From assembly GCA_013044035.1 (NCBI GenBank), contig JABEVE010000031.1:62001-126000 (forward strand): a stretch of DNA of 64,000 nt, read 5' to 3'. Positions within the stretch are counted from its first letter, which is position 1, and each line of letters starts with the position of its first letter. This stretch comes from Burkholderiales bacterium. Lineage in GTDB: Bacteria > Pseudomonadota > Gammaproteobacteria > Burkholderiales > Burkholderiaceae_C. Made by a program: the position numbers and the translations under genes. Below, piece after piece: positions 1 to 9,845 of this stretch. The notes under the pieces are model-generated. The model made no database searches and was not told the origin of the DNA. It saw nothing but the letters and a program-made list of their open reading frames with translations.

Positions 1-1
1 G

Positions 2-994
2 ATGGCCAAGGGTCTGGCCTATCAGGACTCCGCGGGGGACGTCGACTACGCCGTTCGCGCCTTCCCCGGCTACGGTCGGCTCTCGGGCAAGTCGCTGGAT
101 GAACTGCAGGCCGGTGAGCGCGTGGAGATCGACCAGGCCAAACGCGATCCTCTGGACTTCGTGCTGTGGAAGCGAGCCAAGGCGGAAGAGCCCGCCGAGG
201 TGCGATGGACTTCACCCTGGGGCGAGGGGCGGCCGGGTTGGCATCTCGAATGTTCGGCCATGAGCTCTGCGCTGTTGGGTGAGCATTTCGACATCCACGG
301 TGGCGGCGCCGACCTGCAGTTCCCGCACCATGAGAATGAAATTGCGCAGAGCGAAGGCGCCAGCGGCAAGCCCTTCGTCAACCTCTGGATGCACAACGGC
401 TTTGTCCGGGTGAACGACGAGAAGATGTCGAAGTCGTTGGGGAATTTTTTCGCCATCCGCGACGTGCTCAAGCTGTTCGACGCTGAAACCGTGCGGTTTT
501 TCATCATTCGAGCGCATTACCGCAGCCCGCTGAATTACTCGCAAGACAATCTGCACGACGCCCGCCATGCCCTGGCTCGGTTGTACACCGCATTGCAGAA
601 CTTTGCCGATGTTCCCGCTGCGCTGGACTGGAGCCAGCCGGCGGCGCAACGCTTCGGCGCGGCGATGGACGACGACTTCAATACCCCCGAAGCCCTGGCC
701 GTGCTGTTCGAGCTCGCCAGCGAAGTCAATCGCAGCGCCAGCGCGGCGCTCGCCGGCCTGCTCAAGGGCCTGGGGGGCACGCTCGGCCTGTTACAGCAGG
801 TGCCGCAGCGCTTTCTACAGTGTGGCGCGAATCAGGTTGACACCGGCTGGATCGAGACGCAGGTGCAAGCCCGTGCCGCCGCCAAGAAGACGCGCGATTT
901 TGCCCAGGCCGACGCGATTCGCGCAGCGCTGCTGGCGCGCGGCATCGTGCTCGAGGACAAGCCGGGTGGCGTCACGCTATGGCGCCAGGCCTGA
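2..994 (+). CDS. cysS: Cysteine--tRNA ligase, 3' part (5' end outside window)
   Basis: Charges tRNA-Cys with cysteine in the cytoplasm. The 330 visible codons correspond to the C-terminal two thirds of a class I cysteinyl-tRNA synthetase, normally about 460 residues. The zinc-site region (ECSAMSS, then [14 protein letters not shown]) is followed by the KMSKS signature at 422-436, the DALR/anticodon-binding region and a typical C-terminal end. The N-terminal HIGH motif lies left of the window, so the ATG at base 2 is an internal methionine, not the start. The stop at 992-994 is one base before the ATG of the next gene, suggesting co-transcription. Confidence 0.96.
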   Translation: MAKGLAYQDSAGDVDYAVRAFPGYGRLSGKSLDELQAGERVEIDQAKRDPLDFVLWKRAKAEEPAEVRWTSPWGEGRPGWHLECSAMSSALLGEHFDIHGGGADLQFPHHENEIAQSEGASGKPFVNLWMHNGFVRVNDEKMSKSLGNFFAIRDVLKLFDAETVRFFIIRAHYRSPLNYSQDNLHDARHALARLYTALQNFADVPAALDWSQPAAQRFGAAMDDDFNTPEALAVLFELASEVNRSASAALAGLLKGLGGTLGLLQQVPQRFLQCGANQVDTGWIETQVQARAAAKKTRDFAQADAIRAALLARGIVLEDKPGGVTLWRQA

Positions 995-995
995 G

Positions 996-1640
996 ATGGC
1001 AATAGCGAAAGCCACGACCATGAACCTCCCGGATTACTGGGACGAGGCCTGCGCGCAGTTGATGCGGGCCGATCGGGTGATGCGCAAGCTCATTCCACAG
1101 CATCGGGCCACGCAGCTGCAAAGCCGTGGCGACGCCTTTCAGACCCTGGCGCGTTCGGTCGTCGGCCAGCAGATCTCCGTCAAGGCGGCCCAATCGGTGT
1201 GGGAGCGGCTGCTGACGCAAGTCGGCGCAGTCACGCCACAAGGCATTCTGGCCCGCGAGATTGCCGCGTTGCGGCTGGCCGGGCTGTCGCAGCGCAAGTG
1301 CGAGTACTTGCGCGACCTGGCCGCCAAATTCGACGCCGGCGAGGTTCACCCCGGACAGTGGGACGAGATGCCGGACGAGGCCATCATCACCGAACTGGTC
1401 GCCATCCGCGGTATCGGCCGCTGGACGGCCGAGATGTTTCTGATGTTCCACCTGATGCGCCCGGACGTGCTGCCGCTGGACGATCTGGGTTTGCAGCGCG
1501 GCATCAGCCTGGGCTATTTTTCCGGCGAGGCCGTCAGCCGGAGCGAACTACGCGAGGTGGCCGCCGCCTGGGCGCCCTGGCGTTCGGTCGGCACTTGGTA
1601 TATTTGGCGCAGCATTGATCCGGTCGTGGTCGACTATTGA
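996..1640 (+). CDS. alkA: DNA-3-methyladenine glycosylase II (AlkA/HhH-GPD family)
   Basis: Base-excision repair glycosylase that removes alkylated purines. The 214-residue product carries the helix-hairpin-helix-GPD signature: VAIRGIGRWTAEMF, then LPLDDLGLQRG, where an Asp in the expected place would be catalytic. The length fits the short bacterial AlkA-like enzymes that lack the E. coli N-terminal domain. The ATG at 996 follows the cysS stop almost immediately; an in-frame ATG at 1020 (MNLPDYW) is an alternative start. The order cysS, glycosylase, accA, tilS is common in Burkholderiales as far as I know. Confidence 0.9.
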   Translation: MAIAKATTMNLPDYWDEACAQLMRADRVMRKLIPQHRATQLQSRGDAFQTLARSVVGQQISVKAAQSVWERLLTQVGAVTPQGILAREIAALRLAGLSQRKCEYLRDLAAKFDAGEVHPGQWDEMPDEAIITELVAIRGIGRWTAEMFLMFHLMRPDVLPLDDLGLQRGISLGYFSGEAVSRSELREVAAAWAPWRSVGTWYIWRSIDPVVVDY

Positions 1641-1750
1641 ATCGCACCGAGATCACCACAGAACCGACGCCAGCAGCGCGGCCATCACCGGCCCGCTGCG
1701 CATGGCGCTTGCGCCGTTTCAAGCGGACGGCATTGCAAAGGGGTTGAACC

Positions 1751-2725
1751 ATGAGCAAGAAAGTTTTTCTCGACTTTGAGCAGCCGGTTGCCGAATTGGA
1801 AACCAAGATCGAAGAGCTGCGCTATGTGCAGGACGAATCGGCCGTTGATATTTCCGAAGAAATCAGCCGCCTGCAGAAAAAAAGCCAACAGCTAACCAAA
1901 GATCTGTACGCCAAGCTCTCGCCCTGGCAGGTCACGCAGATTGCCCGCCATGCCCAGCGCCCCTACACACTGGACTACGTGGCGCAGATGTTCACCGATT
2001 TCCACGAATTGCATGGTGACCGCCACTACGCCGACGACCTGTCGATCGTCGGCGGCCTGGCGCGCTTCAACGGTCTGGCCTGCATGATCATCGGACACCA
2101 GAAAGGGCGCGACACGAAAGAGCGCGCGCTGCGTAATTTCGGCATGACCAAGCCCGAGGGATACCGCAAGGCGCTGCGCCTGATGAAACTGGCCGAGAAA
2201 TTCAACCTGCCGGTGCTGACCTTCGTCGACACTCCTGGCGCCTACCCCGGCATCGACGCCGAGGAGCGCAACCAGTCCGAGGCCATCGGCCGCAACATCT
2301 TCGAGATGGCGCAGTTGCAGGTGCCCATCATCTCCACCATCATTGGCGAGGGGGGCTCGGGCGGCGCGTTGGCCATTGCCGTGGCCGACCATGTGCTGAT
2401 GTTGCAGTACTCGGTGTACTCCGTCATCTCCCCCGAAGGCTGCGCCTCCATCCTGTGGAAAAGCGCCCAGCGCGCGCCCGAGGCGGCCGAAGCGCTTGGC
2501 CTGACCGCTCACCGGCTCAAGGCGCTGGGCTTGATCGACAAAATCGTGAACGAACCCATCGGCGGCGCGCATCGTGACCCGCTGGCCATGACCGCCAGCC
2601 TCAAGCGCGCCCTGGCCGAGAGCCTGCGCCAATTCCAGGGCATCAAACCGGCCGATCTGGTGAAGCAGCGCTACGACCGCCTTTGTGCCTTCGGCAAATT
2701 CCAGGACACCAAGTCCACGCGCTGA
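1751..2725 (+). CDS. accA: Acetyl-CoA carboxylase carboxyltransferase subunit alpha
   Basis: Pairs with AccD to transfer the carboxyl group from biotin-carboxyl carrier protein to acetyl-CoA, the first committed step of fatty-acid synthesis. The 324-residue product is full length for AccA. It starts with the usual helical N-terminus ([17 protein letters not shown]) and contains the carboxyltransferase core blocks [34 protein letters not shown] and [15 protein letters not shown]. It lies 110 bp after the glycosylase gene and 34 bp before tilS, so these genes probably share a transcript. Confidence 0.97.
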   Translation: MSKKVFLDFEQPVAELETKIEELRYVQDESAVDISEEISRLQKKSQQLTKDLYAKLSPWQVTQIARHAQRPYTLDYVAQMFTDFHELHGDRHYADDLSIVGGLARFNGLACMIIGHQKGRDTKERALRNFGMTKPEGYRKALRLMKLAEKFNLPVLTFVDTPGAYPGIDAEERNQSEAIGRNIFEMAQLQVPIISTIIGEGGSGGALAIAVADHVLMLQYSVYSVISPEGCASILWKSAQRAPEAAEALGLTAHRLKALGLIDKIVNEPIGGAHRDPLAMTASLKRALAESLRQFQGIKPADLVKQRYDRLCAFGKFQDTKSTR

Positions 2726-2759
2726 AACGCTCGGCAAACGGGCCCGTCGCGGCGGCTCG

Positions 2760-3788
2760 ATGCGCTTGACAACCGTGTCATCCTCCATGCCGGCTGCCCA
2801 GCGTTCGCAGGTCGAACCGGCCTTGGTCGCCCTGCGAGGCTTCCTGCACCGGCATGCCACCCTGGGCGCAAGTGCGGCGCCAGTTGCCATCGCCTTCAGT
2901 GGCGGTGCCGATTCGACCGCGCTGCTGCTGGGGGCGCTGCGCATCTGGGGGCCGGAGCGTCTGCGCGCCTTGCATGTGCATCACGGCTTGCAGTCTGGGG
3001 CCGACATCTTCGCCGACCATGTACGCCAGCGCTGCGCTGCCTGGAACGTGGCGTGTGCCGTGCTGCCGGTGCAGGTGCGGGCGCAGCGTGGCGACAGCCT
3101 GGAGGACAAGGCCCGTGATGCCCGCTATCAGGCCCTGGGCGCGGCGGCGCGGGGACTGGGTTGCGACTGGCTGCTCCTCGGCCATCAGGCCGACGACCAG
3201 GCTGAGTCGCTCTTGCTGGCCTTGCTGCGTGGCGCCGGCCCCAAAGGATTGGCGGCGATGCCCGAAGCGACACAGCGCAACGGCTTGTGGCTGGGTCGGC
3301 CCTTGCTGGCGTGTTCCGCCGAGGTGTTGCGGCAATCGCTGGATGCTTGGTCGCCGCCGCTGCCGTACCTGCGCGACCCGATGAATCATGATCCGGCGTT
3401 TCGCCGCAGCCGCATCCGGCATGAATTGTTGCCGGTCATCTCCAGGCTGGAGCCGGGTTGGCGCAGCACCCTGGCGCGCTCAGCGGCGTTGTGCGCCCAT
3501 GCCGCGGCCAGCATCGAGGAAATGGCCGCGCTTGATGTTGCCCGTTGTACCACCCATGAGGGCCTGCGTCTGGACGCACTGCGTGAGCTGGGCGACGCCC
3601 GCCTGAGCGAGGTGCTGCGGTTGTGGCTGCGGCAGGCCGGGCTGCGCAGCAGCCATGGGCAGATTGATAACCTGCGACGGCAGGTGCGCGCCAGCGAGCG
3701 CGGCGCCATGGACTTGCAGGTTCGGCTGGGGGGAGCGATTCTGGAGCGCCGCGGTGGCTCCCTGGTGCGGGTGCGATCGGCAGACTGA
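2760..3788 (+). CDS. tilS: tRNA(Ile)-lysidine synthase
   Basis: Modifies C34 of the CAU-anticodon isoleucine tRNA to lysidine using ATP and lysine, so that the tRNA reads AUA. The PP-loop motif SGGADSTALLLG sits near residue 45, followed by VHHGLQSGAD and the LLLGHQADDQAESLLLALLRG block typical of TilS. A C-terminal substrate-binding region follows. The product is 342 residues from ATG 2760; ATG 2787 is an alternative, and the in-frame ATG at 2685 lies inside accA and is unlikely. The gene follows accA closely. Confidence 0.94.
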   Translation: MRLTTVSSSMPAAQRSQVEPALVALRGFLHRHATLGASAAPVAIAFSGGADSTALLLGALRIWGPERLRALHVHHGLQSGADIFADHVRQRCAAWNVACAVLPVQVRAQRGDSLEDKARDARYQALGAAARGLGCDWLLLGHQADDQAESLLLALLRGAGPKGLAAMPEATQRNGLWLGRPLLACSAEVLRQSLDAWSPPLPYLRDPMNHDPAFRRSRIRHELLPVISRLEPGWRSTLARSAALCAHAAASIEEMAALDVARCTTHEGLRLDALRELGDARLSEVLRLWLRQAGLRSSHGQIDNLRRQVRASERGAMDLQVRLGGAILERRGGSLVRVRSAD

Positions 3789-3879
3789 GCAGAGCACCCT
3801 GCTGCGGCCTGACCGCCCTGAGCGGGCGCAAACGACAAGTGCTCGTGAGTTTGCTCCACGCATGTGGGGACGCGCTGCC

Positions 3880-3885
3880 TATAAT
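3880..3885 (+). promoter_or_regulatory. Candidate -10 box upstream of lysC
   Basis: A perfect TATAAT lies 68 bp before the lysC start in the tilS-lysC gap. No good -35 is present at 16-18 bp; the nearest TTGCTC is 23 bp away. The box may therefore depend on an activator or may be fortuitous. Confidence 0.35.
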
Positions 3886-3952
3886 TTCGGGCTTTCCGTA
3901 GCGGACGCGCATTGGCGGTTTGCGCGCCTTCTCGTTCCCTTCCAACGCAAAC

Positions 3953-5209
3953 ATGGCGCTCATCGTCCAGAAATACGGCGGCACCTCGGTCGGTTCCGTC
4001 GAACGCATCAAGAACGTCGCGCGCCGCGCCATCAAATGGGCGGATGCCGGGCACCAGGTCGTGGTGGTGGTGTCGGCCATGTCGGGTGAGACCAATCGGC
4101 TCATCGCCATGGCCCGCGAAATCCAACCAGACCCCGATCCGCGCGAGCTTGACGTCGTGGCCTCCACCGGCGAGCAGGTCAGCATCGGGCTGCTCGCCAT
4201 GGCGCTGAAGGCGCAGGGGCGCGAGGCGCGCAGCTACACGGGCTTTCAGGTCGGCATCCGCACCAACAGCGCGTTCACCAAGGCGCGGATCGAATCCATC
4301 GACCAGGCGCGCATGCGTGCCGATCTGGATGCCGGCATGATCGTCGTCGTGGCCGGTTTCCAAGGCGTTGACGATGCCGGCAACATCACCACCCTGGGCC
4401 GTGGCGGCTCCGACACCTCGGGCGTGGCGCTGGCGGCGGCGCTGGGCGCCGACGAATGCCAGATCTACACCGATGTCGATGGCGTCTACACCACAGACCC
4501 GCGCGTCGTGCCGGAGGCCAGCAAGCTGTCCACCATCACCTTTGAAGAAATGCTGGAAATGGCTAGCCTCGGCTCCAAGGTGCTGCAGACGCGCTCGGTG
4601 GAATTCGCCGGCAAATACCGTGTGCGCTTGCGCGTGCTCTCCAGCCTCACGCCCTGGGACATCCCACTGGAGCAGGAAATGCGCAGCGGCACTCTCATCA
4701 CCTTCGAGGAAGACCAGACCATGGAACGAGCCGTTGTCTCAGGCATCGCTTTCGCCCGCGATGAAGCCAAGATCACTGTCGTGCGCGTGCCCGACCGCCC
4801 CGGCATCGCCTACCAAATTCTGAGCGCAGTGGGCGGCGCGAACATCGATGTCGACATGATCGTGCAGAACCAGAGCGTCGACGGCTATACCGATTTTTCG
4901 TTCACCGTCGGCCGCGGCGACTACGCCCGCACCCTGAATATTCTCAAGACCAGCATCCAGGCACACATCGGCGCCAAGGACATCATCGGCGACCCGAAAG
5001 CCTGCAAGGTGTCCATCGTCGGCGTCGGCATGCGTTCGCACGCCGGCGTCGCCAGCAAGATGTTCCGCACGCTGTCGGAGGAAGGCATCAACATCCAGAT
5101 GATTTCCACCTCCGAAATCAAGGTTTCGGTGCTGATCGAGGAAAAGTACCTGGAACTGGCCGTGCGTGCCTTGCACAAGGCGTTTGACCTGGAAGCGCAG
5201 GCGTCCTGA
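3953..5209 (+). CDS. lysC: Aspartate kinase, monofunctional
   Basis: Phosphorylates aspartate in the first step of lysine, threonine and methionine synthesis. The 418-residue product begins with the kinase signature MALIVQKYGGTSVGS, contains GRGGSDTSGVALAAALGA in the nucleotide-binding core, and ends in two ACT regulatory domains (around VPDRPGIAYQILSAVGG and KVSIVGVGMRSHAGVASKMF). Feedback control by lysine and/or threonine is therefore likely. The start at 3953 is chosen by homology; an in-frame ATG 33 bp upstream would add a non-conserved leader. It converges with the histidine-kinase gene, leaving only 8 bp between the stops. Confidence 0.97.
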   Translation: MALIVQKYGGTSVGSVERIKNVARRAIKWADAGHQVVVVVSAMSGETNRLIAMAREIQPDPDPRELDVVASTGEQVSIGLLAMALKAQGREARSYTGFQVGIRTNSAFTKARIESIDQARMRADLDAGMIVVVAGFQGVDDAGNITTLGRGGSDTSGVALAAALGADECQIYTDVDGVYTTDPRVVPEASKLSTITFEEMLEMASLGSKVLQTRSVEFAGKYRVRLRVLSSLTPWDIPLEQEMRSGTLITFEEDQTMERAVVSGIAFARDEAKITVVRVPDRPGIAYQILSAVGGANIDVDMIVQNQSVDGYTDFSFTVGRGDYARTLNILKTSIQAHIGAKDIIGDPKACKVSIVGVGMRSHAGVASKMFRTLSEEGINIQMISTSEIKVSVLIEEKYLELAVRALHKAFDLEAQAS

Positions 5210-5217
5210 GCGCCTGG

Positions 5218-6591
5218 TTATCGGGCTGCCGGCCGGTGTTCGGTGACCAGCGGGTCGATTGACGCGACAACCTTTGCATCGGCAGGCGCCACCGAGGCTG
5301 GGAATTCCACCCGTACCCGCAGTCCGCCGAGGGGGGAATCCAGCAGGCTGAGCTGGGCGCCGCTGCGTTCGGCCACGCTTTGCACGATGGCCAGGCCCAG
5401 GCCGCTGCCGCCGGGTGGCGCGTTCTCGCGGCGATAGAAACGATCGAACACGCGTGCCCGGTCGTCCACTGGAATGCCGGGGCCGGAGTCGTCCACTTCA
5501 AGCACGGCGCGGCCGCCTTCCTGCCGCACCCGCACGTCCACCCGCCCGCCAGCCGGGGTGTAGCGCAAGGCGTTGTCCACCAGATTGCGCGCGAGCATGC
5601 GCAGGCCGTTGGGCGGGGCGTCCACGGTGAGATCCTCGGCCTGCTCCAGCCCGGCGTCGACACCGCGTGTTTGTGCCAGCTCCAGGGTGTCGGACAAGGC
5701 CAGCCGTGCAGCCTGGGTGAGCGAACTGGGCGCGGCGGCCTCCTGGCCGCTGGAGTCGGCGCGTGCCAGGGCGAGCAGTTGCTCGACCAGGTGCGTGGCA
5801 CGGTCCAGGCCGGAGCCCAGGCGTTGCAGCGCGATCTGGCGGGTGGCCTCGTCCTGCGCGCGGCCGAGCATCTGGATCTGCACCTTGAGCGCGGCCAGTG
5901 GCGAGCGTAATTCGTGGGCGGCGTCGGCCACGAACATCTGCTGTGTGTCGAAGGCTTGGCGGGTGCGTGTGAACAGGCCGTTCATGGCGCGCACCACGGG
6001 TTGCATTTCCTGCATCACCGGTTGCGGGTCGATGGGATCGAAAGAGGTGGCGGCCCGGTTTTCCAACTCCTGCGACAGCGAGCGCAAGGGTTTGAGCGAA
6101 CGCCGCACCACCCAGGCCACGGCCAGCAGCAAGAGTGGTGCGATCAGCAACATGGGCCAGACGGAATTGAAGGCGAAGGTCAGGGCGAGGGCGCGACGGC
6201 TGAGCAAGGGCTGTGCCACCTGGATGGTGCGCCCGCCCGCCTGCATGGAGAACACACGCCATTGCTGCCCGCCGACCCCGACATTGGCATAGCCCAGCAC
6301 CGCCTGATCCGGCAGTTCCAGCCGCGGGCGCGAAACATAGATGCGCTGGCCGTCCGGCGCCCAGACCTGCACCACGTAGTCCACGCCATTGTGGTCGTCG
6401 GCATTCGGGCCAAAGCCCGGCAGCCCGAGGTCGCCGCTGGCCAGCGACAGCGCCAGCTGCTGCAGGTGGTAGTCGAACACCGCATCGGCTTCGCGCATGG
6501 CACTGTTGAACACCACCACGGCCTGCACCAGGGCTGCAAGCAGCACAGCCGCGGTGAGCAGCACCAGCAATTGAGCGCGCAGGGATTTCAC
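5218..6591 (-). CDS. Two-component sensor histidine kinase (QseC/TctE-like)
   Basis: Membrane sensor that autophosphorylates and signals to the response regulator encoded just upstream. In order: an N-terminal membrane helix (LLVLLTAAVLLAALVQAVVV), a periplasmic sensor region of about 130 residues, a second helix near residue 160 and a HAMP-like linker. Then come the H-box ADAAHELRSPLAALK, the N-box RNLVDNALRYTP, and the G-boxes DDSGPGIP and GSGLGLAIVQ. The length of 457 fits the QseC/TctE group. Its ATG overlaps the regulator stop by 4 bp (ATGA), indicating translational coupling. The signal sensed cannot be read from the sequence. Confidence 0.93.
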   Translation of the reverse strand: MKSLRAQLLVLLTAAVLLAALVQAVVVFNSAMREADAVFDYHLQQLALSLASGDLGLPGFGPNADDHNGVDYVVQVWAPDGQRIYVSRPRLELPDQAVLGYANVGVGGQQWRVFSMQAGGRTIQVAQPLLSRRALALTFAFNSVWPMLLIAPLLLLAVAWVVRRSLKPLRSLSQELENRAATSFDPIDPQPVMQEMQPVVRAMNGLFTRTRQAFDTQQMFVADAAHELRSPLAALKVQIQMLGRAQDEATRQIALQRLGSGLDRATHLVEQLLALARADSSGQEAAAPSSLTQAARLALSDTLELAQTRGVDAGLEQAEDLTVDAPPNGLRMLARNLVDNALRYTPAGGRVDVRVRQEGGRAVLEVDDSGPGIPVDDRARVFDRFYRRENAPPGGSGLGLAIVQSVAERSGAQLSLLDSPLGGLRVRVEFPASVAPADAKVVASIDPLVTEHRPAAR

Positions 6592-7337
6592 GCATCGTCT
6601 CCCGCATGGCCTGCGTCACTGCTGTCGCCGCGTGCCGTGTCGGCGGGGCTGGCCCCCGTGCCATGATGTGCCGCCGGGATCTCGCGTGAAATCACATACC
6701 CCATGCCGCGAATGTTGCGGATGAAATCAGCCCCCAGCTTTTTGCGCAGGCTGTGGACATACACCTCGACCGCGTTGCTGGAGATTTCGTCTTTCCAGCT
6801 GTAGAGTTTTTCTTCGAGTTGGGTACGCGAGAGAATGATGCCGGGGCGCGCGATCAGCGCTTCCAGCACCGCCCATTCGCGCTGTGAGAGTGACACTGGC
6901 TGGGCCTCGAAAGTGGCTTCGTGGGTGGCCGGGTTCAGGCGCACCGGGCCGTGTTCGAACACCGGCTCGGCGCGGCCGGCGGCGCGGCGCAGCAAGGCGC
7001 GGATGCGGGCCTGCAACTCGTCGAGGTCATAGGGCTTGAGCACATAGTCGTCGGCCCCGGCATCGAGTCCGGCGATGCGGGCCTGCACTGCATCGCGCGC
7101 GGTGGCGATGAGCACCGGGGTGCGATCGTGCCGTGCGCGCGCTTTTTTCAGCACTTGCAAACCGTCGAGCCGGGGCAAGCCGAGATCGAGCAGCACGAGG
7201 TCGTAGTGCTCGGTGCTCCAGGCGGCGTCGGCCATCTGGCCGTCGCGCACCCAGTCCACCGCGTAGCCGTCGCCGCGTAGCGCGTCGAGCACACTCTCGC
7301 CGATCATGGCATCGTCTTCGACAAGCAGCAGGCGCAT
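6588..7337 (-). CDS. OmpR-family response regulator (QseB/TctD-like)
   Basis: DNA-binding partner of the adjacent kinase. The receiver domain has the acidic pair in LLVEDDAMIGESV, the phospho-acceptor Asp in DLVLLDLGLPRLDGLQV and the conserved Lys in DDYVLKPYDLDEL. It is followed by an OmpR-type winged helix (SQREWAVLEALI through YVHSLRKKLG and IRGMGYVI). The 249 residues include a short low-complexity tail. It is the first gene of the pair and reads away from the MFS gene across a 156-bp divergent gap. Confidence 0.95.
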   Translation of the reverse strand: MRLLLVEDDAMIGESVLDALRGDGYAVDWVRDGQMADAAWSTEHYDLVLLDLGLPRLDGLQVLKKARARHDRTPVLIATARDAVQARIAGLDAGADDYVLKPYDLDELQARIRALLRRAAGRAEPVFEHGPVRLNPATHEATFEAQPVSLSQREWAVLEALIARPGIILSRTQLEEKLYSWKDEISSNAVEVYVHSLRKKLGADFIRNIRGMGYVISREIPAAHHGTGASPADTARGDSSDAGHAGDDA

Positions 7338-7493
7338 GGGAGTGTGCAGGGTGGGGAGGTTGGATTGTGCCGCAGCGGGATGTCCCGCAGTATCGGGCCG
7401 GGGTCTTAGACTGCGCTTAACCGCTGCATCAGGCCTTGCATCACAACATGCAGCGCTGCTCCCATTTTTTTCACGCCGTCGGCGTCTCCGCCC

Positions 7494-8726
7494 TTGAACA
7501 CCCTACCCGAAACGCGCTCCAATCTCGCGCCGAACACGCGCCTGCCGCGCACCGTCTGGCTGCTCGGCTGGGTGAGCCTGTTCATGGACATGTCGTCCGA
7601 ACTCATTCATGCGGTGCTACCGGTCTACATGACCCGTGTGCTCGGCTTGAGCATCGTCGTCGTTGGCCTGGTCGAGGGCTTGGCCGAAGCCACCGCCTCG
7701 GTGCTCAAGGCTCTTTCCGGTGCGCTGTCCGATCATCTGGGCAAGCGCAAGCTGCTGGCCGTGCTGGGTTATGGGCTATCGGCCGTGACCAAGCCTTTGT
7801 TTCCGCTTGCATCGGGAGCGACGGAGGTGATCGCTGCGCGCTTCATCGACCGCATCGGCAAAGGCATTCGTGGCGCACCGCGCGATGCGCTGCTGGCCGA
7901 TGCCACGCCCGAGTCGTTGCGCAACGCCGCCTATGGTTTGCGCCAGAGCATGGACACGGTGGGCGCATTTCTCGGGCCATTGGCTGCCATCGGCTTGCTC
8001 TGGTGGCTGCACGACCGGCTTCGCCTGCTGTTGTGGTTCGGTGTGTTGCCGGCGGTGGTGGCAGTGAGCATTCTCGTATTCGGAGTGCGTGAACCGGCCA
8101 ACTCAGGCGCGCGCGCTGCTGCCTCCCGCAGTCGACATCGGGGTTCGCACAGCGCATCGCGCTGGGCCGTGGCACGTAGCCTGCCGCGCCCTTACTGGGG
8201 CGTGGTGGGCCTGGCCGGCGTCTTCACCCTGGCCCGTTTGTCCGAGGCCTTTCTGGTGCTGCGGGGACAGGAGCAAGGGGTGCCCTTGTTGTGGATACCG
8301 CTCGTCACCCTGCTGTTCAGCCTGGTGTATGCAGCAAGCGCCTATCCTGCCGGAGTGTTGGCGCAGCGCTACGGCCGGCGCGTGGTGCTGATGTCAGGCA
8401 TGGGGATGTTGTGTGCATCCATGGTGTTGCTGGCGCTACCTGGCATGCCTGCACTCTGGCTGGGCGTGGCGTTGTACGGACTGCACCTGGGGCTCACGCA
8501 GGGGGTGTTCGCAGCGGCCGTGGCGGCCACCGCGCCACAGGCCCTGCGCGCTACGGCGTTCGGGGTCTATTACCTCACCACCGGTTTGCTGCAATTGCTT
8601 GCCGGTTTTGGTGCCGGTTGGCTATGGCAGGACTTCGGCGCGCCCTACGCCTTCGGCGCCGGAGCTTTGCTGTCGGCAGGGGCCTTGATGCTGGCCACAT
8701 GGCAGAGCCGGGCGCGCTTCGGCTGA
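7494..8726 (+). CDS. Major facilitator superfamily transporter
   Basis: A polytopic inner-membrane protein of about 410 residues with some 12 hydrophobic segments. The MFS loop 2-3 signature is visible as GALSDHLGKRKLL, and the corresponding C-terminal-half loop as LAQRYGRRVVLMSG. The substrate cannot be inferred. The best start is TTG 7494, because the first membrane helix (WLLGWVSLFMDMSSEL) begins soon after and the next ATG (7584) falls inside it. It diverges from the two-component genes. Confidence 0.85.
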   Translation: MNTLPETRSNLAPNTRLPRTVWLLGWVSLFMDMSSELIHAVLPVYMTRVLGLSIVVVGLVEGLAEATASVLKALSGALSDHLGKRKLLAVLGYGLSAVTKPLFPLASGATEVIAARFIDRIGKGIRGAPRDALLADATPESLRNAAYGLRQSMDTVGAFLGPLAAIGLLWWLHDRLRLLLWFGVLPAVVAVSILVFGVREPANSGARAAASRSRHRGSHSASRWAVARSLPRPYWGVVGLAGVFTLARLSEAFLVLRGQEQGVPLLWIPLVTLLFSLVYAASAYPAGVLAQRYGRRVVLMSGMGMLCASMVLLALPGMPALWLGVALYGLHLGLTQGVFAAAVAATAPQALRATAFGVYYLTTGLLQLLAGFGAGWLWQDFGAPYAFGAGALLSAGALMLATWQSRARFG

Positions 8727-8736
8727 AGCGTCCGGA

Positions 8737-8802
8737 TGCAAGCTTGAGTGGGGTCTGCAAGCTTGCCGCCGAATCGGCACAATGCGGTTTGGTTTGCAAA
8801 CC
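8737..8802. promoter_or_regulatory. Operator-like repeats upstream of the quinone reductase gene
   Basis: Two identical TGCAAGCTTG boxes start at 8737 and 8756, 19 bp apart, and each contains the palindrome CAAGCTTG. A further perfect 12-bp palindrome, GGTTTGCAAACC, lies at 8791-8802, 26 bp before the start codon. The spacing of nearly two helical turns suggests regulator binding, but no family can be named. Confidence 0.3.
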
Positions 8803-8828
8803 CATCAAAACCATGTCCGGAGACCATC

Positions 8829-9809
8829 ATGACCACGACCCACGCCATTCGCATTGATCGCGCCGGCGGCCCTGAAGTCCTGCAATGGCAGGAGTTGAAG
8901 CTGGGCAGTCCCGGACCTGGTGAAGTTCGTGTGCGCCACGGCGCCGTTGGCGTGAACTTCATCGATGTCTACCACCGCACCGGTCTTTATCCGTTGCAGT
9001 TCCCCGCCGGGATCGGCCTGGAGGCGGCGGGAACCGTGGAGGCCGTGGGCGAGGGCGTGACCAGCTTCGCGCCCGGCGACCGCGTGGCTTACAGCAATGG
9101 CCCGACCGGGGCCTACGCGCAGGCGCGGGTCATGCCGGCACGGGTGCTGGTGAAGCTGCCGGATACGATTGGTTTCGATACCGCCGCCGCCATGATGCTC
9201 AAGGGCTTGACCGCCCAGTTCCTGCTGCGCCGTACCCGCAAGCTGCAGGCCGGCGATGTCGCTTTGTTCCACGCTGCCGCCGGCGGCGTCGGTCTGATCG
9301 CCGGGCAATGGGCACGGGCGTTGGGCGTGCAACTCATCGGCACCGCCGGCAGCGACGAAAAGTGCCGCCTGGCGCTGCAAAACGGCTATGCCCATTGCAT
9401 CAACTACCGCACGGATGACCTGGTGTCGCGCGTCAAGGAACTGACTGGCGGCAAGGGTGTTACGGTGGTATATGACTCGGTCGGCCGCGACACCTGGGAG
9501 CGCTCGCTTGCCTGCCTGCAGCCCTTCGGCCTGATGGTCAGCTTCGGCAATGCATCCGGGCCGGTGTCGCCGGTGACCCTGACGGACCTGGCGGCCAAGG
9601 GCTCGCTGTACGTCACGCGGCCGACCTTGATGACCCACATCGCCGACCGCGGCACGCTGGAACAGATGGCCGCTGAATTGTTCGCCGTGGTCGGCTCGGG
9701 TCAGGTCAAACCGCTCATCGGCCAGCGCTTCGCCTTGCGCGATGCGGCGCAGGCGCACATTGCGCTGGAAAGCCGCGCCACCACCGGCAGCATTGTGCTC
9801 GAGCCCTGA
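8829..9809 (+). CDS. NADPH:quinone oxidoreductase (zinc-free MDR family, Qor-like)
   Basis: Reduces quinones, or related electrophiles, with NADPH. The 326-residue product has the GroES-like N-terminal domain (VRHGAVGVNFIDVYHRTGLYP) and a Rossmann domain containing AAAGGVGLIAGQWA, an AxxGGVG dinucleotide-binding motif. No zinc-ligand cysteine pattern is seen, as expected for the quinone-reductase branch of medium-chain dehydrogenases. The start at 8829 is the conserved one; an in-frame ATG at 8748 would add an uncharacteristic leader. Confidence 0.92.
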   Translation: MTTTHAIRIDRAGGPEVLQWQELKLGSPGPGEVRVRHGAVGVNFIDVYHRTGLYPLQFPAGIGLEAAGTVEAVGEGVTSFAPGDRVAYSNGPTGAYAQARVMPARVLVKLPDTIGFDTAAAMMLKGLTAQFLLRRTRKLQAGDVALFHAAAGGVGLIAGQWARALGVQLIGTAGSDEKCRLALQNGYAHCINYRTDDLVSRVKELTGGKGVTVVYDSVGRDTWERSLACLQPFGLMVSFGNASGPVSPVTLTDLAAKGSLYVTRPTLMTHIADRGTLEQMAAELFAVVGSGQVKPLIGQRFALRDAAQAHIALESRATTGSIVLEP

Positions 9810-9845
9810 CCGCACGGGCGGCGCGTGTGAAAGACGACGCAGGGC

